Source: Psychrosphaera sp. B3R10 (lineage in GTDB: Bacteria > Pseudomonadota > Gammaproteobacteria > Enterobacterales > Alteromonadaceae). Taken from it: a DNA stretch of 64,000 nt. The position numbers were made by a program, and so were the translations under genes. The stretch covers positions 1 to 64,000 of the forward strand of contig NZ_JAHKQH010000045.1 in NCBI RefSeq assembly GCF_018861025.1, in the 5' to 3' direction. Under the pieces are notes generated by a model. That model did not search any database. It was not told the DNA's origin and saw only the letters and a program-made list of their open reading frames with translations. Shown piece after piece: positions 1-9,079 of the stretch (its first letter is position 1; each line of letters begins with the position of its first letter).

Positions 1-495
1 ATATCGCTAATGCTCTTTTGGGATGACGTTTTTTCTAGACCTGTGGGGTCAGAGTCGCTGATTTTATTATTTCCTCTGCACTTGGTTGGAGATCCCTAAT
101 ATCGCCGTGGCTCGACTCATATTACAAGCTAAGGAATGACGTTTTTTGTTCTGGAATTATGAGCTAATTTAGGGCGAATTATGAAATTCCTCTGCACTCG
201 GTTGGAGGTCCCAAATATCGCTAAGGCTCTTTTAGGATGACGTTTTTTGTTCTGGTTATTATGAGCTAATTTAGGGCGAATTATGTGATTCCTCTGCACT
301 TGGTTGGAGGTTCCAAATATCGCTGTGGCTCGACTCATATTACAAGCTAAGGAATGACGTTTTTTGTTCTGAAATTATGAGCCAATTGAAAGGTGAATTA
401 TGAAATTCCTCTGCACTTGGTTGGAGGTTCCAAATATCGCTGTGGCTAGACTAGTTTTACAAGCTTGAGAATGACGTTTTTTGTTCTGAAATTAT
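1..495. repeat. Tandem array of ~101-117 bp non-coding repeats
   Basis: The core TTCCTCTGCACTTGGTTGGAG recurs with small changes at 71, 187, 289 and 406, and the module GAATGACGTTTTTTGTTCTG recurs near 134, 235, 352 and 469, with a diverged copy near 21. Spacing is 116, 102 and 117 bp. Two unit types are visible: a long one containing CTCGACTCATATTACAAGC and a shorter one in which this part is replaced by CTCTTTTAGG. The array starts before the left edge and stops inside the 3' end of gluQ. No credible protein is encoded. It resembles dispersed intergenic repeats of gammaproteobacteria, but the family is not one I can name. Confidence 0.9.
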
Positions 496-1419
496 TATCT
501 CAGTCGTATCAGGCAAGTTGGCGATATCCCAATGTGCCACAGCCCATGTAATGATATCTGCTACCGATTTTAACATTAAATCTTGCTGAACAGGTAAGCC
601 GAGTAAGGTTAACGCTTGTATTAGCTCAGGTTTTGGATTGTTGATATCAATGGCACGAGCATGATTTTGTTTACTGAGTTTAAACCCTGGTTTAGTTGAT
701 ACTAATGGCAGGTGCATATAATTAGGTGGGGTGATGCCAAACAACTTGTACAACGACGTTTGTCGAGTTGTGAGGGGTAAAATGTCTGCGCCTCTTACTA
801 CTTCCGTTATGCCCTGATCTATGTCATCTATAACTACAACGAGTTGATAAGCAAATAATCCGTCGCGACGTTTGATAATGTAGTCTTCGTGATCAAAATC
901 AGAGTTAGTCTTTGTGGCGTTAACATGATCATTGCAAATTCGTATGGCCGCATCGGTGAGAGGTAAATTTTTGTTTCTACAATAACCCGTATAATTGGTC
1001 CCCATTTGCCTAATTTTCTTGCGGCTACAATGACAGGCATAGGTAAGGTTATGTGCGTGTAAGGTGTCTAAGATCTCTTGATAGCGACGTAAACGCCTAG
1101 TTTGAACTAAACATCCCCGGTCTGCAGGTGCGAGGTCTTCGCTCGTATTTGGATCAATGTCCCAAGACATACCAAACGCGCTTAGAGCATCTAAAATTTG
1201 GTCAACGGCGCCAAACTGTTCTCTGGGTTTATCAATATCTTCGATGCGTACAAACCACAAACCATGGTTGGCTTTTGCTTGTAGATAACTGCCAAGTGCA
1301 GTTAATAGAGAACCAAAATGTAGGGGACCACTGGGGGAGGGAGCGAAGCGGCCACGATATTGTGCCTGTTTAAGCAACGTAGATTGATTGCTAAACAAGT
1401 TCGTAAATGTGTGGCTCAC
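457..1419 (-). CDS. gluQ: Glutamyl-Q tRNA(Asp) synthetase
   Basis: Class I synthetase paralogue lacking an anticodon-binding domain. In known family members it activates glutamate and transfers it to queuosine in the anticodon of tRNA(Asp). Visible are the HIGH-like motif (PSGPLHFGSL, around residues 29-38), the KMSKS-like KLSK (247-250), and zinc-site candidates C129, C131, Y143 and C147. The frame opens with GTG at 1419; the ribosome site is weak, so the exact start is uncertain. It lies downstream of dksA in the same direction, the usual gammaproteobacterial order. At 320 residues it is slightly longer than typical (~300), and its last ~10 codons fall inside the repeat array, so the C-terminal tail is repeat-derived. 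Confidence 0.95.
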   Translation of the reverse strand: MSHTFTNLFSNQSTLLKQAQYRGRFAPSPSGPLHFGSLLTALGSYLQAKANHGLWFVRIEDIDKPREQFGAVDQILDALSAFGMSWDIDPNTSEDLAPADRGCLVQTRRLRRYQEILDTLHAHNLTYACHCSRKKIRQMGTNYTGYCRNKNLPLTDAAIRICNDHVNATKTNSDFDHEDYIIKRRDGLFAYQLVVVIDDIDQGITEVVRGADILPLTTRQTSLYKLFGITPPNYMHLPLVSTKPGFKLSKQNHARAIDINNPKPELIQALTLLGLPVQQDLMLKSVADIITWAVAHWDIANLPDTTEIIISEQKTSFSSL

Positions 1420-1440
1420 GCAACGCTAACTTAACAAGGT

Positions 1441-1460
1441 GTTAAGGCTTTAGCCTTAAC
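1441..1460 (-). other. Hairpin across the dksA stop codon
   Basis: GTTAAGGC and GCCTTAAC form a perfect 8-bp stem with a TTTA loop, overlapping the dksA stop (1456-1458). No T-tract follows on the minus strand. It could be a weak attenuator or mRNA 3'-end stabiliser between dksA and gluQ rather than a full terminator. Confidence 0.45.
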
Positions 1461-1896
1461 CGCCAAGTTGTTTTTCTTTAATTTCAGATAACGTTTTGCA
1501 ATCGATACATTGGTCTGCAGTAGGACGTGCTTCTAATCGACGGATACCGATTTCGATGCCACATGTTTTACAAAAACCAAAATCATCGCTTTCGATTAAA
1601 CCAAGTGTTTTTTCAATTTTTTTGATCAACTTGCGTTCACGGTCACGCGTACGTAATTCAAGTGCAAATTCTTCTTCTTGTGACGCGCGGTCAACTGGAT
1701 CTGGGAAGTTTGCAGCTTCGTCTTGCATATGACTTTTAGTTCTGTCTACTTCTTCACGAAGTTGGTTGCGCCACGCTTCTAAGATTTTTCTAAAATGCGT
1801 AAGCTGCTCATCGCTCATGTACTCTTCATTTGGGCTTTCTTGATAAGCCTCAACGCCTGCTTGGGCTAATAGTCCCAATGATTTTTTATCTGCCAT
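1456..1896 (-). CDS. dksA: RNA polymerase-binding transcription factor DksA
   Basis: Binds the RNA polymerase secondary channel and, with ppGpp, drives the stringent response, for example on ribosomal promoters. The 146-residue length is close to E. coli DksA (151). The coiled-coil tip has the acidic motif D66-x-x-D69-x-A71, and a four-cysteine zinc finger is present (C109, C112, C130, C133). The ATG at 1896 is preceded by an AGGAG-type ribosome site. It sits between sfsA and gluQ, the conserved neighbourhood. Confidence 0.98.
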   Translation of the reverse strand: MADKKSLGLLAQAGVEAYQESPNEEYMSDEQLTHFRKILEAWRNQLREEVDRTKSHMQDEAANFPDPVDRASQEEEFALELRTRDRERKLIKKIEKTLGLIESDDFGFCKTCGIEIGIRRLEARPTADQCIDCKTLSEIKEKQLGG

Positions 1897-2087
1897 GCGT
1901 TGTTTATCTCCTAAAGTTCTAAAACCAATTCGCGCAGTTATATTTTGTGTACTTTAGCATCTTGTGCGTAGTGCTAAAAAAAACGGCGCTATCTATAGCA
2001 AAATTGGACACAATACGCAATCAATTCATGTTACATATGGTAATTGGGCCGTAATTTACTGCGAAAATGAGTAATTCTGAGTTAAAT

Positions 2088-2792
2088 TTACTTATTTATA
2101 AATTTGCCTCTTTCACTCACTCTAATTTGTTGCGGGTCTATATGGGTACAAATTACTACAATTTCTACCCCTTGAGCGATAGCTTTTTGCAATTCTTTGG
2201 CATATATAGGGTCGATATGGTCAGCGACCTGAATATTTTTGATCCCAGTATGCTGTACTAAAAAGAGTAAAACAGCTCTAGAGCCCTCTTCAACTATGCG
2301 TGTTAGTTCTCGTAAATGTTTTTGACCACGAGTCGTCACCGCATCGGGGAATGCTCCTAAATGGGTTTCAGCATTTAGCAATAAAGTTGCAGATTTAACT
2401 TCAATAAAACAATCTGGCAGCTCAGGCGACGAAAGTTTAATATCGATTCGACTGTTTTCTTCACCATATTTCACCTCACGTTGAACGGTATTGTAGCCAT
2501 TAAGTTCTGGGATTAACCCCGCCTCAAAAGCATTTACGGCGAGTTCATTTGCTTTAACAGTATTGATACCAATATAGTGGCCATACTGATTTTGAGCCAA
2601 TTCAAAGGTATTTGGGTATTTACGTTTTTTGTTGTCACTCGTGCTGTAATAAACGGTAAAGCCCGGCTCGGCACATCCTGTCATTGCACCCGTGTTAGGG
2701 CAATGAATCGTAATTTCATCCCCCGACTCAGTGGTCACATCGGCTAAAAATCGCTTATACCGTTTTATTAAAGTACCTTTTTGTAATTTCAA
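2088..2792 (-). CDS. sfsA: SfsA family DNA-binding protein / sugar fermentation stimulation protein
   Basis: Full-length SfsA family protein (234 aa). Typical features are the N-terminal segment with the HCPNTGAMTGC motif and the nuclease-like stretches SRIDIKL and FIEVKSATL. The family was named for stimulating maltose gene expression in E. coli; its biochemical role is unsettled, and the D-x(n)-ExK pattern suggests a nuclease fold. The start codon is TTG (2790-2792) and overlaps the TGA stop of the upstream DUF808 gene (2789-2791), suggesting translational coupling. dksA lies downstream in the same direction. Confidence 0.95.
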   Translation of the reverse strand: MKLQKGTLIKRYKRFLADVTTESGDEITIHCPNTGAMTGCAEPGFTVYYSTSDNKKRKYPNTFELAQNQYGHYIGINTVKANELAVNAFEAGLIPELNGYNTVQREVKYGEENSRIDIKLSSPELPDCFIEVKSATLLLNAETHLGAFPDAVTTRGQKHLRELTRIVEEGSRAVLLFLVQHTGIKNIQVADHIDPIYAKELQKAIAQGVEIVVICTHIDPQQIRVSERGKFINK

Positions 2793-3736
2793 ACTGTCTC
2801 CGTTGGTGACTTTTTAGGAATAAAATGAACTACGCTAGCAACAAATAAACCGGCTAAAATTCCGTAAATAGCGTCGAGTAATATACCTGTTGTGCCTTTT
2901 AGCAGGTACATGTCGGGAACGATATTGACGACTGATTCAGAGAAGTGATGCAAAAATGGAATGTTATGTGTGAGCATACCGCCGCCAACTAAAAACATAG
3001 CAACAAGGCCGATGACCCCCAAACTTTGCATTAGGCGCGGAGCAAACAATAAAAGTCCACCACCTAATGAGTACAAAACTTTGTTGACCCAGGTTTTATT
3101 GCCTAGTGATTGCCAATATAAACCTAAGTCGTCGAGCTTAACAATAACCGCGACCAGGCCATAAACACCGATAGTCATTGCAATAGCAATGATGCTCAAA
3201 ACCGTAATTTTGTCACTTAGTGATGCTGTAACTAATGTGCCTAGTGAGATGATGACAATTTCAGCGGACAATACAAAGTCAGTTCGGATAGCACTTTTGA
3301 TTTTATTTTTCTCGAATTCAACAAGGTCGACAGTTTCGTCTTTTACCGCTTCGACAAGTTCTTTATGTGCGGCTTTTTTTTCGTTGGTCTTATTATCGCT
3401 TTGGTGGAATGACTCTAGGATCTTTTCTGCGCCTTCAAAACACAAAAATAAACCACCTAAAATCAACAAGGGGACAATTAACCACGGCAAATAAACACTA
3501 ATTGCCAGTGCGGCTGGGACGAGGAAAAGTTTGTTGATAAACGAGCCTTTTGCAACCGCCCACACAACAGGAAGTTCACGATTGGCTTTGACACCAGATA
3601 CTTGTTCGGCATTGACCGCTAAATCGTCGCCTAAAACACCGGCCGTTTTTTTTGCAGCAACTTTTGTCATTGCAGCAACATCGTCTAATATAAGCGCGAT
3701 ATCGTCAAATAGCGCGAAAAAACTTGCTCCAGCCAT
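2789..3736 (-). CDS. DUF808 (YedI-like) inner-membrane protein
   Basis: The N-terminus MAGASFFALFDDIALILDDVAAM is diagnostic of the DUF808/YedI family of polytopic inner-membrane proteins of unknown function. Hydrophobic segments lie roughly at residues 65-100, 150-190, 190-215, 230-265 and 275-310. The frame is open further upstream from a TTG, but the ATG at 3736 has a strong GGAGAGG ribosome site, giving 315 aa, close to the family length. Its stop overlaps the TTG start of sfsA, so the two are probably co-transcribed. Confidence 0.9.
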   Translation of the reverse strand: MAGASFFALFDDIALILDDVAAMTKVAAKKTAGVLGDDLAVNAEQVSGVKANRELPVVWAVAKGSFINKLFLVPAALAISVYLPWLIVPLLILGGLFLCFEGAEKILESFHQSDNKTNEKKAAHKELVEAVKDETVDLVEFEKNKIKSAIRTDFVLSAEIVIISLGTLVTASLSDKITVLSIIAIAMTIGVYGLVAVIVKLDDLGLYWQSLGNKTWVNKVLYSLGGGLLLFAPRLMQSLGVIGLVAMFLVGGGMLTHNIPFLHHFSESVVNIVPDMYLLKGTTGILLDAIYGILAGLFVASVVHFIPKKSPTETV

Positions 3737-3937
3737 GTAGCCTCTCCATGTGTAGTGTTTAAAATTGAATACGTAGAATAGATAATTAGCCAATATTAAA
3801 GATTATTTTTTACATTACCATAGAGAACGACTGACTAAGGTGTGATAATTTTCTATTATCTATAATGAAACAAAGACATCGTGCACAAAACGAGTTTTTG
3901 ATAATAATAAAATCCCTACAAAATTGAGAATAATGAT

Positions 3938-5224
3938 ATGACTAATACGATCGAAGTGACGTTGAGCGGACAACCTGCCGCTAAAAAATGGGGTGATTCA
4001 AACCCAATTAGTACGACAGTAGAAGGTTATCAAATACATATTCAGCAATTGGACGAACGCGCAAGTTTGCCGCTTGTGCAAACGTCATCACGTAAAATTC
4101 AAGGTTTAGGTATCGACGCTGTGACGCTTACTGGTGAGTGGACAGTTGAACAACAATGGGCTTTTTATCTCGGGTTTGTCACTGCTAAAGGCGGCCAAAC
4201 GGTTGTCTGGGCGAGTGATGATAGCGAATTAGAACACCGCAAACTGGCCTATGATTGGACTCGAAATATTATCAATTTGCCGCCACAGGATATGTATCCA
4301 TTAGCGCTGGCTAATCACGCTATAGACTTTATTAAGTCGGTAGCAACGGGCAAAGTAGAAGCAAATGTTATTATTGGCGACGATTTATTAGAAGCTGGCT
4401 GGGTAGGTATTCATGCCGTTGGCCGAGCGAGTGTGCATCCTCCAGTGTTATTAAGCTTAGATTACAATCCTACAGGCGATGAGAACGCGCCAATAGAAAC
4501 GGCACTAATTGGTAAAGGGATCACGTTTGATAGTGGCGGATATTCAATAAAATCGTCTGAAGGCATGTTAACGATGAAATGCGATATGGGCGGTGCAGCA
4601 ACCGTTACAGGCGCGTTGGCATTGGCGATCCTTCGTGGTTTGAACAAACGTGTCAGACTGATCTTATGTTGTGCTGAGAATATGATTGGTGGCAATGCAT
4701 TTAAACTTGGCGACATTTTAACGTATAAAAATGGTACGACAGTCGAAATCGTGAATACCGACGCCGAAGGTCGTTTGGTGTTGGCGGATGGATTATTCCA
4801 TGCAACAGAATTGGGTGCTAAAAAAGTTATCGACGCGGCGACATTAACTGGTGCAGCAATGATGGCCGTAGGTTCCGATTACAACGCGGTATTTGGTTTA
4901 GATAAGGAATATGTTACTAAAGGTTTAGCGGCTGCAGAAGTTGAGTTTGAAGGTGCGTGGCCTTTGCCATTAGACAAATTCCATCGTAATACTTGTCCGT
5001 CTCCATATGCTGATACGGCAAATAGTCGTCCGCAAAAAGGTGGCGGTATGGGTGGCGCATCAAATGCAGCTGGCTTCTTATCTCGATTTGTTACAGAAGA
5101 CGGCACGGGTTGGTTACATTTTGACCTCGCTGGCGCATTTAACGGTTCGAGTAACGCTAAGTATTCTGCTGGTGCAACGGCGATGGGTGTAAGAACAATT
5201 GCTAGATTGCTAACTGAAGATTAA
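3938..5224 (+). CDS. pepB: Peptidase B, M17 leucyl aminopeptidase family
   Basis: Cytosolic two-metal aminopeptidase that degrades small peptides. The M17 signature NTDAEGRLVLADGL starts at residue 273, and the metal/active-site lysine region GKGITFDSGGYSIK is intact upstream. The 428-residue length and the short N-terminal domain fit PepB (427 aa in E. coli) better than the ~500-residue PepA. A TATAAT-like element at 3861-3866 lies upstream without a clear -35 box. It is monocistronic, converging on hslVU through a shared bidirectional terminator. Confidence 0.95.
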   Translation: MTNTIEVTLSGQPAAKKWGDSNPISTTVEGYQIHIQQLDERASLPLVQTSSRKIQGLGIDAVTLTGEWTVEQQWAFYLGFVTAKGGQTVVWASDDSELEHRKLAYDWTRNIINLPPQDMYPLALANHAIDFIKSVATGKVEANVIIGDDLLEAGWVGIHAVGRASVHPPVLLSLDYNPTGDENAPIETALIGKGITFDSGGYSIKSSEGMLTMKCDMGGAATVTGALALAILRGLNKRVRLILCCAENMIGGNAFKLGDILTYKNGTTVEIVNTDAEGRLVLADGLFHATELGAKKVIDAATLTGAAMMAVGSDYNAVFGLDKEYVTKGLAAAEVEFEGAWPLPLDKFHRNTCPSPYADTANSRPQKGGGMGGASNAAGFLSRFVTEDGTGWLHFDLAGAFNGSSNAKYSAGATAMGVRTIARLLTED

Positions 5225-5263
5225 GAAAACGAAATTTATTTTTCTTAACCCAAATGAAAGTAC

Positions 5264-5294
5264 AAAAAAGGCCTGATTAAATCAGGCCTTTTGT
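5264..5294. terminator. Bidirectional terminator between pepB and hslU
   Basis: AAAAGGCCTGATT and AATCAGGCCTTTT form an almost uninterrupted stem, with A-rich and T-rich flanks on both sides. It serves convergent pepB (plus) and hslVU (minus). Confidence 0.9.
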
Positions 5295-5316
5295 CATTTT
5301 TGGGGTTCGCTAACAA

Positions 5317-6651
5317 TTAAAGTATGTATTTACTTAAGTCTTCGTCAGCCACTAATTCATCTAAATTATCTTTAACAAATTGCTCGGTAATCTCAAACGT
5401 TTCGCCCGATTTTTCAGAGGCGTTATAGGAGATTTCTTCCATCAAACGTTCCAAAACGGTATGCAAACGTCGAGCACCGATGTTTTCATTGGTCTCATTG
5501 ACTCTGAATGCCGCTTGAGCGATTTGTTTGATACCATCCGTAGTGAAGTTGACAGTCACCCCTTCAGTCGCTAACAATGCTTTGTATTGCTCGGTTAAAG
5601 AAGCATGGGGCTCCGTTAAAATCCGTTCAAAGTCTTCAGCAGTTAAGGCATCTAATTCAACACGGATTGGTAAACGACCTTGTAACTCTGGAATAAGATC
5701 CGACGGTTTGCTCATTTGGAACGCCCCAGAGGCGACAAATAACATATGATCGGTTTTCACCATGCCGTATTTTGTCGATACTGTGCTGCCTTCTACCAGA
5801 GGCAGTAAGTCACGTTGCACACCTTCGCGTGAAACATCGGCGCTATTTGCCCCTTCACGTTTACAAATTTTGTCTATCTCATCGATAAATACGATGCCGT
5901 TTTGTTCTACCGATTCAATAGCTTGTTCTTTTAAGTCATCATTGTTGATCAATTTAGCGGCTTCTTCGTCAATCATTAACTTAAGTGCAACAGAGACTTT
6001 TAGTTTTCGCTTATTGGTCTTTTCACCCGATAAGTTCTGGAACATGCCCTGTAATTGAGAAGTCATTTCTTCCATGCCCGGAGGCGCCATTATCTCAACA
6101 CCAATTTCTTTTTGAGCAACGTCAATTTCGATTTCTTTGTCGTCAAGCTCACCTTGTCTCAAACGCTTACGCAAAACCTGACGAGTTGAACTTTCTGGTG
6201 CATCGCTATCAACCGTTTGTCCAAACGAATCTCTAGCCGGTGGCAAAAGGGCGTCTAAGACACGTTCTTCTGCCGCTTCTTCTGCTTTATGTTTGTTTTT
6301 TTGAATTGCCGTTTCACGGGTTAACTTAACCGCTATTTCGGTAAGGTCACGGATAATGCTTTCGACTTCTTTCCCGACATAACCGACTTCAGTGAATTTA
6401 GTTGCTTCAACTTTAATGAACGGCGCGTGGGCTAGTTTTGCCAATCGACGTGCGATTTCTGTTTTACCGACACCGGTTGGTCCAATCATTAATATATTTT
6501 TCGGGGTGACTTCAGCACGAAAGTCAGCGTCGAGTTGCATACGGCGCCAGCGGTTGCGGAGCGCAATTGATACGGCACGTTTTGCTTTGTCTTGACCAAC
6601 GATGTGTTGGTCTAACTCATGTACTATTTCTCTAGGGGTCATTGCTGACAT
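5317..6651 (-). CDS. hslU: ATP-dependent protease HslVU, ATPase/unfoldase subunit
   Basis: AAA+ (Clp/Hsp100) ring that unfolds substrates and feeds them to the HslV peptidase. Walker A is GPTGVGKT (57-64), and Walker B is the [10 protein letters not shown] stretch. The I-domain (about 110-240) and the C-terminal tail ending in YIL, which docks into HslV, are present. The frame extends further upstream, but the ATG at 6651 gives [10 protein letters not shown], the family N-terminus, and 444 aa (443 in E. coli). hslV lies 13 bp upstream, forming the usual hslVU operon. Confidence 0.98.
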   Translation of the reverse strand: MSAMTPREIVHELDQHIVGQDKAKRAVSIALRNRWRRMQLDADFRAEVTPKNILMIGPTGVGKTEIARRLAKLAHAPFIKVEATKFTEVGYVGKEVESIIRDLTEIAVKLTRETAIQKNKHKAEEAAEERVLDALLPPARDSFGQTVDSDAPESSTRQVLRKRLRQGELDDKEIEIDVAQKEIGVEIMAPPGMEEMTSQLQGMFQNLSGEKTNKRKLKVSVALKLMIDEEAAKLINNDDLKEQAIESVEQNGIVFIDEIDKICKREGANSADVSREGVQRDLLPLVEGSTVSTKYGMVKTDHMLFVASGAFQMSKPSDLIPELQGRLPIRVELDALTAEDFERILTEPHASLTEQYKALLATEGVTVNFTTDGIKQIAQAAFRVNETNENIGARRLHTVLERLMEEISYNASEKSGETFEITEQFVKDNLDELVADEDLSKYIL

Positions 6652-6664
6652 AATAAAATCCTGC

Positions 6665-7183
6665 TTATAGCTCTTCAATCGTAAGATTGTTATTGGTGTA
6701 AACACAGATGCTGCCGGCAATATTTAGGCTTTTTTCCACGATTTCTTTGGCAGAAAGTTCTGTGTTTTCTAATAAAGCAGTTGCTGCTGCTTGGGCAAAT
6801 GGTCCGCCAGAACCTATTGCAATTAGGTCATGTTCTGGTTGGATGACATCGCCATTACCTGTAATTATTAGTGAGGCGGTTTCATCTGCAACGGCCAAAA
6901 GGGCTTCGAGTTTGCGCAACATTTTGTCGGTGCGCCAGTCTTTTGCCAATTCAACAGCTGCCTTAGTTAAATGGCCCTGATGCATTTCAAGTTTGGCCTC
7001 AAACTTTTCAAATAGGGTAAATGCGTCGGCTGTACCACCGGCGAACCCGGCAATAACTTTGTTGCGATATAAGCGTCTAACTTTTACGGCATTACCTTTC
7101 ATTACGGTGTTGCCTAACGAAACTTGGCCGTCACCGCCTAAACATACTTTGTCGCCGCGACGAACTGAAACTATTGTGGTCAT
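6665..7183 (-). CDS. hslV: ATP-dependent protease HslVU, peptidase subunit
   Basis: Proteasome-type threonine peptidase that forms a double hexamer capped by HslU. The N-terminus [19 protein letters not shown] exposes the catalytic Thr after Met removal. The glycine-rich segments [17 protein letters not shown] and [13 protein letters not shown] are typical. The 172-residue length is normal. The ATG at 7183 has an AGGAG ribosome site. It is the first gene of the hslVU operon and is transcribed away from the chemoreceptor gene at 7370. Confidence 0.98.
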   Translation of the reverse strand: MTTIVSVRRGDKVCLGGDGQVSLGNTVMKGNAVKVRRLYRNKVIAGFAGGTADAFTLFEKFEAKLEMHQGHLTKAAVELAKDWRTDKMLRKLEALLAVADETASLIITGNGDVIQPEHDLIAIGSGGPFAQAAATALLENTELSAKEIVEKSLNIAGSICVYTNNNLTIEEL

Positions 7184-7285
7184 TTTCCACTCCTGTTTGG
7201 ATCAATGAACAATATGTAATGGTGTTTTTTCCAATTTCAATGTTAACTTATGAATTATCCCGCCGTTACCCTTATTATCTAGTAT

Positions 7286-7312
7286 TAAACTAGAATGAAA
7301 TATAGTCGTGAT
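7286..7312 (+). promoter_or_regulatory. Possible degenerate sigma-28 promoter
   Basis: TAAACTAG-N11-GTCGTGAT has the exact spacing of the FliA consensus (TAAAGTTT-N11-GCCGATAA) but a poor -10 match. It is listed because it lies upstream of a chemoreceptor gene, and another receptor in the window has a strong match. Confidence 0.3.
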
Positions 7313-7369
7313 ATATTCGGTCTTAATTACTTGGGCCTATGTTGTCTGTTGTCAATTCGAGGAATAAAT

Positions 7370-8965
7370 ATGTTGTTGAATTCTATTAGCCGAAAAGTCT
7401 TAGTCGGTTACGCAGCCATCATTGTCATTGTTGCTATTGTAACGAGTGTGCTGTTTACCGGTCTATCAGACATTAATAGAGTCACGGATGAGTTTGTCGA
7501 TAAAAGTTTACCCGCCTTGCAAAATGTCACAAAAGTGAACCAAGGGGTCAATCGAATTTTAGTTGCCGCTTACAGTTTGTACGGTTACACCATTGAAAAA
7601 GATGCATTTGAAACTTCAGTAAACAGCGAATTTAAGTCCGTTGTTAGTGCGATGAAAAGTTTAAATATTTTAGTACCGACCGGAAAAAAGGTTAATTTTG
7701 AACTGCTAAAAAGTGAACTTGAGCGATTTCAAAGCATAATGACCAGTGACGAAGTAGATTGGGACGGTGCGCGGGGGTCGCTAACAAAAATTCAAGAAGA
7801 AGCCACGCGGATTGAGTCTATCGTCTCTATGTCAGCAACCGTATTATCAAAAGAAGCCAATCAAAAAACGTCTGTCATCAGCAACGATGTAAGTAGCATG
7901 AGACTTTGGTTGTTTTTAAGTACTTTGAGCATTGTTGTTATAACGGCAATCGCTTACGGATTTGCCAAGAAAAATATTGCGTCGCCAATTAAATCACTGT
8001 CTAATCAGCTAGATAATGTGGTTGCACATAATGATTTGAGTCAATCAGTCGATGTTCGATCAAACGACGAAGTTGCATTAACCGCGGCAAGTATTAACAA
8101 GTTGCTATCGGTATTTAGAAAAGTTAATTCAGATATTAGTAACTCTGCCGCCATCGTTAAAGATTCAATTTCAGTGCTGAATCAAAGTGCGAGCTTATCA
8201 GGTAATGAAGTGGCGAAACTATCTGATGTTGTGGATAAAATATTCTATAGTTCAGAACAGTTAGCGGCAAGCATTGCAGATGCAGCTAATCGGTCGGAAA
8301 CCGCGTCTGACATTGCTCATACCGGGGCGACACAGGTTGAAGATGGCACCGCTAATATTAGTCAAACGGCAAATATTATCTCTGAACTCTCAAGTGATAT
8401 CGATGCGTCGGCAGAAATGTTACTCAGTTTGAAGCAGGCTGGGGATAAAGTTAGCGACGTTGTTAAAACCATCGCGGACATCGCCGACCAAACGAATTTA
8501 TTAGCGCTTAACGCCGCGATTGAGGCTGCTAGGGCAGGCGAAACCGGTAGAGGTTTTGCGGTTGTTGCCGGTGAAGTGAGAACTTTGGCCTCTCGAACTC
8601 ACGAATCAACCTATGAAATAAACTCGATATTGGAAGAGATCGTTAACTCTATATCTAGTGCCGTTGAAGCAATGGATGTTAATAAAGAGAAAGCCAACGA
8701 AGCGGTATCGGCTGCTGAAATCACCGTTGATTCTTTAAAAGTCATTCAAGCAACTGTGCGTTCGTTAAGTGATGAAAACCGAGTGTTAGCAACCGCGGCA
8801 CAGGGCAGTCAAGATGACATTGGTAGGATGAAGTTGGATCTCGATGACATCAAAAAAGGCATGACAATTGTTTCGGACTCGTCGAGTGATACTAAGCAAA
8901 CTGCAGCGACACTGGCAAAACTCTCACTGGACTTAGAACAAGTTGCAGGTCAATTTAAAGTCTAG
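7370..8965 (+). CDS. Methyl-accepting chemotaxis protein
   Basis: Transmembrane chemoreceptor of 531 aa. TM1 is about residues 9-31, followed by a ~145-residue periplasmic helical region, TM2 at about 178-200, a HAMP domain with SPIKSL at about 204-255, and a signalling domain with the conserved hairpin tip [21 protein letters not shown]. The upstream in-frame ATG at 7295 is rejected because the ATG at 7370 has a GAGGAA ribosome site and immediately precedes the basic-then-hydrophobic N-terminus. There is no C-terminal CheR-binding pentapeptide. The ligand is unknown, and no che genes are nearby. Confidence 0.93.
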   Translation: MLLNSISRKVLVGYAAIIVIVAIVTSVLFTGLSDINRVTDEFVDKSLPALQNVTKVNQGVNRILVAAYSLYGYTIEKDAFETSVNSEFKSVVSAMKSLNILVPTGKKVNFELLKSELERFQSIMTSDEVDWDGARGSLTKIQEEATRIESIVSMSATVLSKEANQKTSVISNDVSSMRLWLFLSTLSIVVITAIAYGFAKKNIASPIKSLSNQLDNVVAHNDLSQSVDVRSNDEVALTAASINKLLSVFRKVNSDISNSAAIVKDSISVLNQSASLSGNEVAKLSDVVDKIFYSSEQLAASIADAANRSETASDIAHTGATQVEDGTANISQTANIISELSSDIDASAEMLLSLKQAGDKVSDVVKTIADIADQTNLLALNAAIEAARAGETGRGFAVVAGEVRTLASRTHESTYEINSILEEIVNSISSAVEAMDVNKEKANEAVSAAEITVDSLKVIQATVRSLSDENRVLATAAQGSQDDIGRMKLDLDDIKKGMTIVSDSSSDTKQTAATLAKLSLDLEQVAGQFKV

Positions 8966-9000
8966 ATTAGCGACTTTATGTTTTGTCTCTATTTAAATGT

Positions 9001-9040
9001 AAAGGCGATTGATAAAGAGGTTTATCAATCGCCTTTTGCT
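9001..9040. terminator. Bidirectional terminator
   Basis: AAAGGCGATTGATAAA and TTTATCAATCGCCTTT form a perfect 16-bp stem with a GAGG loop followed by T-rich sequence. It separates the convergent chemoreceptor and serine hydrolase genes. Confidence 0.92.
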
Positions 9041-9079
9041 ATTTTACAATTAGCTGTAGGGATTTACTGCAACTGATTA

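Noticed and set aside
129-338. 69-codon open frame on the minus strand
   Set aside because: It lies inside the tandem repeats and its product simply mirrors the repeat unit; no ribosome site.
1-495. CRISPR-like repeat array
   Set aside because: The repeated unit is ~101-117 bp including the between-core sequence, which is itself repeated; there are no unique spacers of uniform length and no cas genes.
7219-7240. Heat-shock (sigma-32) promoter before hslVU
   Set aside because: TTGAAA and CACCAT occur on the minus strand but only 10 bases apart, too short for the sigma-32 spacing.
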